A DNA stretch of 40,200 nt from JAJYIW01 sp036787065. Its GTDB lineage: Bacteria > Chloroflexota > Anaerolineae > Anaerolineales > Anaerolineaceae. Position 1 is the first letter of the stretch; each line of letters begins with the position of its first letter. This document shows, piece after piece, positions 32,761 to 38,262 of the stretch. The DNA lies in the NCBI GenBank assembly GCA_036787065.1, contig DAIQPZ010000005.1, positions 1 through 40,200 of the forward strand, given 5' to 3'. A program made the position numbers and the translations under genes. Below the pieces are notes generated by a model that did not search any database, had not been told where the DNA came from, and worked only from the letters and a program-made list of their open reading frames with translations.

Positions 32761-32880
32761 TTAGTAAACCGCTATGCCCTGGTAGCCGCCCACCATTGGC
32801 AAACCGCCGGTGGCGCCCAGTGACGTCAGGCTGCCGTCGTGACCAATACTGAACGCGCCGATGGTACCCGCTCCAGGATT
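32761..32880 (-). pseudogene. C-terminal relic of a beta-propeller (lactonase-type) protein
   Basis: The minus strand encodes 'TGNPGAGTIGAFSIGHDGSL' followed by 'TSLGATGGLPMVGGYQGIAVY' and a stop at 32761-32763. 'GTIGAFxIGxDGSLTxLG' and a terminal 'QGIAVY' are the closing blade of 6-phosphogluconolactonase-like propellers. Upstream the frame runs into palindrome C within 30 bp and no further blade is seen, so only the last blade remains. The wider gap 32721-33212 otherwise holds repeat C, a hairpin terminator and nothing I recognise as a gene. Confidence 0.6.
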
Positions 32881-32985
32881 TCCCGTGGAATGTGCCGCAT
32901 TTTGGGGTGTGGGGGTGCTTCGCACCACAGACACCCCAAAATGCGGGGATTCGGCACGGCAATTCCCAAAGACCCTAAAATCCTT
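32871..32985. repeat. Family C palindromic repeat
   Basis: Near-perfect inverted repeat 32895-32946 (CCGCATTTTGGGGTGTG.. against ..CACCCCAAAATGCGG) with the tip GGTGC-TTC-GCACC shared with families A and B. Beyond it, GTGCCG on the left and CGGCAC on the right also pair. The left edge CTCCAGGATTTCCCGTGG is repeated exactly at 12314. The element sits against the truncated propeller relic. Confidence 0.75.
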
Positions 32986-33099
32986 GGGATAACTCGATCG
33001 GCGCCAGCGCCTGGCCTGTCGACCAACGGATCAAAACTGATGCGTAGACGCAACTCACACCGTAACGAACAAGTTTACAAACCAGATTACACCAATTAA

Positions 33100-33140
33100 A
33101 AATATCCCAGCGTGGCGCAAATGACAACGCTGGGATATTT
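33100..33140 (-). terminator. Strong hairpin terminator after the MsrPQ unit
   Basis: 14-bp perfect stem AAATATCCCAGCGT (33100-33113) / ACGCTGGGATATTT (33127-33140). For minus-strand RNA it is followed by UUUAAUUGG. It lies 73 bp beyond the msrQ stop. The A/T edges on both sides would let it work in both directions. Confidence 0.8.
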
Positions 33141-33212
33141 CAGTTCATGGAGTCCACCTGGTAACCAGAATAAAACAAAAAACTCACAAAGGTTGTTCCT
33201 TCTGTTATCGGT

Positions 33213-33890
33213 TTAACTCCTGGAGAAAAGGCGTTGGAGCCTGGTCGCCCGCAGCCAATCCATGCCACGCATGCGAAAGTTAATCAGACCCTTCTTAATC
33301 GTTGGAATACGCAAGAGCAGCAGGACTATGGCGATGCCACCATAAACTAATGGTTGGATCAGGTTGCCCTGTAATCGCAGCAGGCTGCCTTTAACTACCA
33401 GGATAAAATGGAATATAACCAGAGGGGAAATGATGTAAACCAGCCTGTGCAAACGTTTCCAATTTTTACCCAGGCGCTTCATCCAATAGCGGAACGAGGT
33501 GACAGCTACCGGCAGCAGCAGTAAAAAAGCAACAAACCCAAGGATGATATAAATCTTGGTACCCACATCGCGCCAGATCGCACCCAGATTGAGCCCGTAA
33601 TCAATCACAAAAAAAGTGAAAACGTGCAAGGCCGCATACATGAAGCCATAATTACCCAGGGCCTTCCGCCGCAAGGTGAGGGCTCTCCAACCGGTGACGG
33701 CGCTAAGCGGTGTACACGCCAGCGAAAACAATAAAAAAGTAAGCGCATGAATGCCCGTGCGCTGCTCGATGGCCTGAATCGGGTTAGCCGTGAGGTGTTG
33801 GTGGAAGGCGTCATAGACTATCTGTACCAGAGGAAACCACCCGGCAAGATGAACGACGATTTTGAAAAAGTTAAACCGACCCTTTTTCAC
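33213..33890 (-). CDS. msrQ: MsrQ, haem-binding membrane subunit of methionine sulfoxide reductase
   Basis: 225 residues with six membrane segments of the ferric-reductase-like type. The haem-ligand histidines are candidates in 'EQRTGIHALTFLLFSLACTPL', 'YAALHVFTFFVIDYG', 'RLHRLVYIISPLVIFHFILV'. The opening 'HLAGWFPLVQIVYDA' is typical of MsrQ/YedZ. It passes electrons from the quinone pool to MsrP, which repairs oxidised methionines outside the membrane. Its start follows the msrP stop by one base. Confidence 0.93.
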   Translation of the reverse strand: MKKGRFNFFKIVVHLAGWFPLVQIVYDAFHQHLTANPIQAIEQRTGIHALTFLLFSLACTPLSAVTGWRALTLRRKALGNYGFMYAALHVFTFFVIDYGLNLGAIWRDVGTKIYIILGFVAFLLLLPVAVTSFRYWMKRLGKNWKRLHRLVYIISPLVIFHFILVVKGSLLRLQGNLIQPLVYGGIAIVLLLLRIPTIKKGLINFRMRGMDWLRATRLQRLFSRS

Positions 33891-33891
33891 A

Positions 33892-34863
33892 TCAATAATT
33901 CACTTTCAGATCCATCCCCTTGTATAGACTGGCGACCTGGTTGGCATAACCGTTAAAGAGCAATGTATCCCGGCGGGAAAACTCACCGATGCGGCGCTCG
34001 GAGGCCTGCGACCAGCGCGGGTGATCCACGTTTGGATTGACATTCGCGAAAAAGCCGTATTCATTGGAGGCAATAGTCGACCACATTGTCGCGGGCTGGG
34101 CCGCCGCAAGCTCAATCTTGATCACGGCTTTGATGGATTTAAAGCCATACTTCCAGGGCACCACCAGGCGGATGCCGCCCCCATTTTGCGCGGGCAGCTC
34201 ACCGCCGTACATACCGGTCGCAAGGATCGCCAGATCATTCATGGCCTCATCGATCCGGAGACCCTCCTGATAAGGCCACGGGTAAAGCGGATCTTTCTCA
34301 CCGGGCATATCATCCGGTTTAAATACCGTCTCAAAACGTACGTACTTCGCATTAGCGGTGGGTTCAACCTCTTTGAGCAGCTTAGAAAGGGGAAACCCTA
34401 CCCAGGGTATGACCATACTCCAGGCTTCCACGCAGCGCAGCCGGTAGATGCGGTCTTCAGGCTGGAAGGCTTTGATCAGGTCCTCGACGGCGTATTTCTT
34501 TGGGTTCTTGACCAACCCGGTTACTTCGACTTCCCAAGGTGAGGTCTTAAAGCCCGCCGCCAGGTCCGCCACGCCTTCTTTCTCAGAGGTGAACTCATAA
34601 TAATTGTTGTAATGGGTGATGTCCTTAAATGAATTGACCAGACTGCCCAACTCGTCTTTTTTTCCTGCCACGGATGGATTCCCTGGCATCTGGACAGGCG
34701 CAGAGGTTGGGGTGCTGGTCAAGACAGCAGGCGCGCAGGCAGCCAGCGCCACACTCCCGGCAAGCAAACCCGCGGTTTTGATGAAATCACGCCGCGAGAG
34801 GTAGATGTGTTTAGGGGTGATTTCGGATGATTTCACCGGCATAGATTTCATTTGGTTATCCAT
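33892..34863 (-). CDS. msrP: MsrP, molybdopterin methionine-sulfoxide reductase catalytic subunit, with Tat and lipobox signals
   Basis: 323 residues. Twin-arginine motif SRRDFIK (residues 23-29) precedes a hydrophobic stretch ending in LAAC (40-43), a plausible lipobox. The sulfite-oxidase fold then contains C144 in 'YRLRCVEAW', the molybdenum-ligand Cys, plus 'GGGIRLVVPWKYGFKSIK' and 'NEYGFFANVNPNVDHPRWSQA', diagnostic of MsrP/YedY. It reduces free and protein-bound methionine sulfoxide on exported proteins. A lipid anchor makes sense if the cell lacks a periplasm bounded by an outer membrane. ATG 34861-34863 has AAGGAG upstream. Confidence 0.94.
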   Translation of the reverse strand: MDNQMKSMPVKSSEITPKHIYLSRRDFIKTAGLLAGSVALAACAPAVLTSTPTSAPVQMPGNPSVAGKKDELGSLVNSFKDITHYNNYYEFTSEKEGVADLAAGFKTSPWEVEVTGLVKNPKKYAVEDLIKAFQPEDRIYRLRCVEAWSMVIPWVGFPLSKLLKEVEPTANAKYVRFETVFKPDDMPGEKDPLYPWPYQEGLRIDEAMNDLAILATGMYGGELPAQNGGGIRLVVPWKYGFKSIKAVIKIELAAAQPATMWSTIASNEYGFFANVNPNVDHPRWSQASERRIGEFSRRDTLLFNGYANQVASLYKGMDLKVNY

Positions 34864-34901
34864 TAAAAACTCCTTTCTAAAAGCTATTGGTAAAGAATAG
34901 C

Positions 34902-35444
34902 TTAATTTTCGGTCAGTAAAGATTGAATGGCGGTTTTTGTTGTGTCGTAAGCGCCTTCGCCAATGTTAACATATCGAATGTGCCCGCGTTTATCGATCAG
35001 GTACAATGTCGGCCAGTATTGGTTGTCGTATGCCCGCCAGGTTTCACCTTGATTATCCTGGGCCACCGGGTATGTCACACCCAGGTCCGCTACCGCCTGC
35101 TTGAGATGGTTCAGGTCGGCTTCATACTGAAACTCGGGAAAGTGGTTGCCGATGATCACCAGTCCCTGATTGGTAAAGTCCCGATTCCACTCCTGTAAAT
35201 GAGGAATGACATTACGGCAGTTGACACAGTCGAAAGTCCACATTTCCAGAATGACCACCTTACCGCGCAGATCGGCCAGGCGAAGCGGTGAAGGTGTATT
35301 CAGCCAGACTGTGTTATTCAACTCCGGAGCCAGACCCAAATCGGGATATATCGCAACCTTTTGGCTCGCGGAGACATTTTTAGCGGGCACGCAGCCATTG
35401 AGAAACAACACACACAACCCCAGCCAAACCAGTAAAGATCGCAC
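34902..35444 (-). CDS. TlpA-like thioredoxin-fold lipoprotein
   Basis: 180 residues. N-terminal lipoprotein signal with lipobox LNGC (C18). The redoxin fold has 'VILEMWTFDCVNCRNVIPHLQEW' with C73-V-N-C76, 'VIIGNHFPEF' and 'QYWPTLYLIDKRGHIRYVNIGEG' with the cis-Pro before Thr. The CVNC-type centre and the WTFDC wording resemble the soluble domain of DipZ/TlpA proteins. It would be an extracytoplasmic thiol reductant or resolving partner. The start is GTG 35442-35444 with AGAGGTG upstream. It is 38 bp from msrP, so the three genes probably form one envelope redox unit. Confidence 0.88.
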   Translation of the reverse strand: MRSLLVWLGLCVLFLNGCVPAKNVSASQKVAIYPDLGLAPELNNTVWLNTPSPLRLADLRGKVVILEMWTFDCVNCRNVIPHLQEWNRDFTNQGLVIIGNHFPEFQYEADLNHLKQAVADLGVTYPVAQDNQGETWRAYDNQYWPTLYLIDKRGHIRYVNIGEGAYDTTKTAIQSLLTEN

Positions 35445-35475
35445 AGGGCACCTCTAAAACAATATATATACGTAG

Positions 35476-35560
35476 ACTTCTCAATAATCAGGGGGGAAGC
35501 GGGGTGTTTTGGGTGAGCTTCACCCGCCCAAATACCCCGCACTCCCCTTAATTGAGAAGT
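35476..35560. repeat. Family B palindromic repeat, copy B2
   Basis: Bounded by perfectly complementary ACTTCTCAAT (35476) and ATTGAGAAGT (35560). Inner blocks AGCGGGGTGTTTTGGGTGA-GCTTCACCC...AAATACCCCGC. The outer arms match B1 at 12123-12200; the tip has drifted to GGGTGAGCTTCACCC. It lies between the histidine kinase stop (35622) and the TlpA-like gene. Confidence 0.8.
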
Positions 35561-35621
35561 TAGATATATTAATTCTAACCAGTAAATATTACGAAAGTCT
35601 TACAGCCCGGGAAAGAAAGCC

Positions 35622-36860
35622 TTAAACCTTTGGCAAAATAAAGGTAAACTTCGTCCCTTTACCCCGCTCGCTTTCCACACGGATACTACCGCCGTGTGCT
35701 TCGACAATGCCTTTCGCGATGGCTAAACCTAACCCGGCCCCACCACTGGCGCGGCTGCGTGATTTGTCACCGCGGTAAAAACGCTCAAAGACGTGGGGGA
35801 GATCCTGGGGAACAATGCCCTCTCCGGTATCGCTGACTTTGACTTCGACACCGGTGTCCATCACTTCCGCGCAAATGGTCACATCACCACCGCGCGGGGT
35901 ATATTGGAGCGCATTACTAACCAGGTTGTTGAGCACACGCCCGATGCGCTGCACATCCATAACAAGCGGGTCGATCCCAGGCGCCGCCGATCCCTCCAGA
36001 TGAACCCCACGTTGTTCTGCAAGACGAGAAAAACTTTCGAGAGTATCCGAAATCAGGTCCGACATCGATGCCGGTTCCCGGCTCAAAGGTACACCCCCCG
36101 CATCCAGTTGAGACACCTGAAAAAGATCGTCAACCAGGAGTGAAAGCTGATCGACCTGCTTCTTGGCTTGCAAAAGATACTGCTGAGACACCTCCTTGTC
36201 GGTGACCATCCCATCAGCCAGGGCCTCCACCAACAGGCGGATGCTGGATAGCGGGGTGCGCAGATCGTGCCCGGCCCACGCTACCAGGTCGCGGCGCAGC
36301 GTTTCAAGCTCTTTCTGTTTTTGGTCAGCGATCTGCAAGCGTTCAGCCATCAAATTAAATGCCCTTCCCAGGGCGGCAATCTCATCCACACCGCTGACCA
36401 CGGCACGCGCTTCAAGATCGCCATTATGAATTTTATAGGTCGCATCTTCCAGGCGAGAAAGACGTTCCGTAAACACATTGGCGAAGAAACTTCCCAAGGC
36501 CACGGCAATTCCCCCGGCAAACAGCAGCAGCACGGTTGCCAGGAGCAAATCGTGCTGACTGGTAAACATCAAACGCGCGGTAAGCCAGACATTGAAGAAA
36601 GTTACCAGGCTGGCCAACACATACGTGCCGGATAATGCCCAGCGCAACGAGGGCGCGCGTTCAAGCCAACCCGAACGGTAGGCCCCAAAGCCCACCAGGA
36701 TTGAGATCAGCGCGGTCAGGCCCAGGAACTGCGCCATGAGGGAAAGGTCGCTCATCGGCGGGCTCATCAACCAGTAGAAAATGGCCAGGGACACCAGCAG
36801 GATCAGCACGATTCCCGCGGTTAACAGGACGGTGCGCGAAATGGGTTTACCCTTAGACAT
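35622..36860 (-). CDS. Membrane sensor histidine kinase (HAMP-HisKA-HATPase)
   Basis: 412 residues from ATG 36858-36860, four bases after the regulator stop. About four hydrophobic segments in the first 130 residues leave almost no outside sensor domain. HAMP follows ('RLSRLEDATYKIHNGDLEARAVVSGVDEIAALGRAFNLM'), then the H-box WAGHDLRTPLSSIR, N-box 'VLNNLVSNALQYTPRGG', G1 'VSDTGEGIVPQDLPHVFERFYRGD' and G2 'GGAGLGLAIAKGIVEAHGG'. With loops this short the signal is probably sensed within the membrane (lipid, quinone or envelope stress). Next to MsrPQ and TlpA, oxidative envelope damage is an attractive but unproven signal. Confidence 0.92.
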   Translation of the reverse strand: MSKGKPISRTVLLTAGIVLILLVSLAIFYWLMSPPMSDLSLMAQFLGLTALISILVGFGAYRSGWLERAPSLRWALSGTYVLASLVTFFNVWLTARLMFTSQHDLLLATVLLLFAGGIAVALGSFFANVFTERLSRLEDATYKIHNGDLEARAVVSGVDEIAALGRAFNLMAERLQIADQKQKELETLRRDLVAWAGHDLRTPLSSIRLLVEALADGMVTDKEVSQQYLLQAKKQVDQLSLLVDDLFQVSQLDAGGVPLSREPASMSDLISDTLESFSRLAEQRGVHLEGSAAPGIDPLVMDVQRIGRVLNNLVSNALQYTPRGGDVTICAEVMDTGVEVKVSDTGEGIVPQDLPHVFERFYRGDKSRSRASGGAGLGLAIAKGIVEAHGGSIRVESERGKGTKFTFILPKV

Positions 36861-36864
36861 CCCG

Positions 36865-37548
36865 TTATGGCTCAAATTTGTACCCCACTCCCCAAACGGT
36901 CACCACCCGCGCCGGACTGGTGGGATCCTTTTCGATTTTTTCACGCAAACGGCGGATGTGGACAGTGACCGTGCCTGGATCAATAAAATCCGAAAGACCC
37001 CAGATACTTTCGAGAAGTTGATCGCGGGTGAATACCTGGCGCGGATGGCGCGCAAGGTAAAAAAGCAAGTCAAATTCTTTCGCCGTCAGCGCGACTTCCC
37101 GCTGCCCCAAAGTGATCAGCCTGGTCTGCGGATTGATGGACAGGTCGCTAAACACCAGGATGCTTTCAGCCAGGTCCGCCGGCTCCGGGCGGGCCCGGCG
37201 CAGGATTGCGCGTACCCGGCTGACCAGCTCTTGCGGGCTAAAAGGTTTCACCACGTAATCATCGGCCCCAAGCTCCAACCCGGCGATGCGGTCCGACTCT
37301 TCGCGGCGCGAGGTGAGAAGGATGATGGGCACATCCGAATGGTCGCGCAGGCTGCGCGTCAGCTTGAAACCATCCAGCCCCGGAAGCATGACATCCAGAA
37401 TAACCAGGTCCGGCATTTGGCGGTTAAAGGCCTCCAGCGCGGACAGCCCATCCGCAAAACTGGCCACCTGGTAATCGGCCCGTTTGAGATACAGGCTGAC
37501 CACTTCACAAATATCGGGCTCATCTTCAACCACGGCAATTAAGGTCAT
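36865..37548 (-). CDS. OmpR/PhoB-family response regulator
   Basis: 227 residues. Receiver domain with acidic pair E8-D9, phospho-acceptor D52 in 'LVILDVMLPGLDGF', T/S in 'IILLTSRREE' and Lys in 'VVKPFSPQEL'. The winged-helix output domain spans about 130-227: 'LTAKEFDLLFYLARHPRQVFTRDQLLESIWG' and 'VTVHIRRLREKIEKDP...VVTVWGVGYKFEP'. It pairs with the kinase that starts four bases after its stop. The msrP and TlpA genes downstream on the same strand are plausible targets. Confidence 0.95.
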   Translation of the reverse strand: MTLIAVVEDEPDICEVVSLYLKRADYQVASFADGLSALEAFNRQMPDLVILDVMLPGLDGFKLTRSLRDHSDVPIILLTSRREESDRIAGLELGADDYVVKPFSPQELVSRVRAILRRARPEPADLAESILVFSDLSINPQTRLITLGQREVALTAKEFDLLFYLARHPRQVFTRDQLLESIWGLSDFIDPGTVTVHIRRLREKIEKDPTSPARVVTVWGVGYKFEP

Positions 37549-37657
37549 TGGCTTAAGTGTAAGTTAAAAGTATTTCGCATTACTTAATAAATTATTACAC
37601 AATTTTGACCTGGAGAGCATGCCAATGTCAACCCTTGGTTCACCCAAGCGCGATTGA

Positions 37658-37906
37658 AGTTGTTATCATCCTAAACGCGCCTTCCTGCCCCATGGGACCT
37701 GGAAAGCCGGGCTGATTTCAGCAGCATTCTTCGGATTTGCACACGGGTTGGGAAACTTTTTCGCTTTCAACAATGACGGCCAAACGGGTCTTCACCTGGT
37801 CATCGTGACATTAGTTTATATTGTCGTGTTCACCGGATACGGGCATTACTATAGGCTGCATAAAAATAATCCTCCTGTTGTAGCAATTGCAACAGGGGAT
37901 CTATAG
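37658..37906 (+). pseudogene. Open frame without a start codon; membrane-protein-like relic
   Basis: 82 codons between stops, ending TAG 37904-37906. It encodes 'WKAGLISAAFFGFAHGLGNF' and a second hydrophobic stretch 'LHLVIVTLVYIVVFTGYGHYY', then a polar tail. No ATG or GTG occurs at its beginning, and the second helix begins at an internal GTG. I do not recognise the family. It is probably the tail of a lost membrane-protein gene. The gap 37549-38262 otherwise has the hairpin and small frame listed below and the RR upstream region, and no other gene I can support. Confidence 0.35.
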
Positions 37907-37934
37907 AAGGATGCATAGGGTGTAAATTGCGAAA

Positions 37935-37965
37935 GCATCGTCAACCTTCAGGAATTTGACGATGC
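37935..37965. repeat. 10-bp stem hairpin
   Basis: GCATCGTCAA (37935-37944) and TTGACGATGC (37956-37965) form a perfect stem with an 11-base loop. It has no T-run, so it is not an obvious terminator; it lies 29 bp after the relic frame. Confidence 0.6.
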
Positions 37966-38054
37966 GAAAGCGATTGATCAGCCGTCGTGGTCAGGCGCGG
38001 TGGCAGCATGGCTAATGATGAAAACGAACAAACCGGCACGGAAGATAGCTGGAG

Positions 38055-38189
38055 ATGTTCCGCCTGGCCTGGTGGCAGGCACTCTTCGTGAAAGTCGTCA
38101 TCCGTGCCCAACCCGGCGACACCCGCAACTGGGGCTGTATCAAGGCGCGCGGCGAGGATTTAAGCGAACGCTTATCAAACGATCACTAA
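38055..38189 (+). CDS. Possible 44-residue protein or gene fragment
   Basis: ATG 38055 opens MFRLAWWQALFVKVVIRAQP and ends LSERLSNDH at TAA 38187-38189. GGAG lies immediately against the ATG, too close for a good ribosome site. Composition is protein-like (basic, with an amphipathic end), but I recognise no family. It could be the tail of a decayed gene. Confidence 0.2.
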   Translation: MFRLAWWQALFVKVVIRAQPGDTRNWGCIKARGEDLSERLSNDH

Positions 38190-38262
38190 CCGGTGGAAGA
38201 GCGCGGCGCAAGCCTCATCCCATCGGGTTTTGAAAGATGGTATCGCCGGTCAAAGTCTACGC

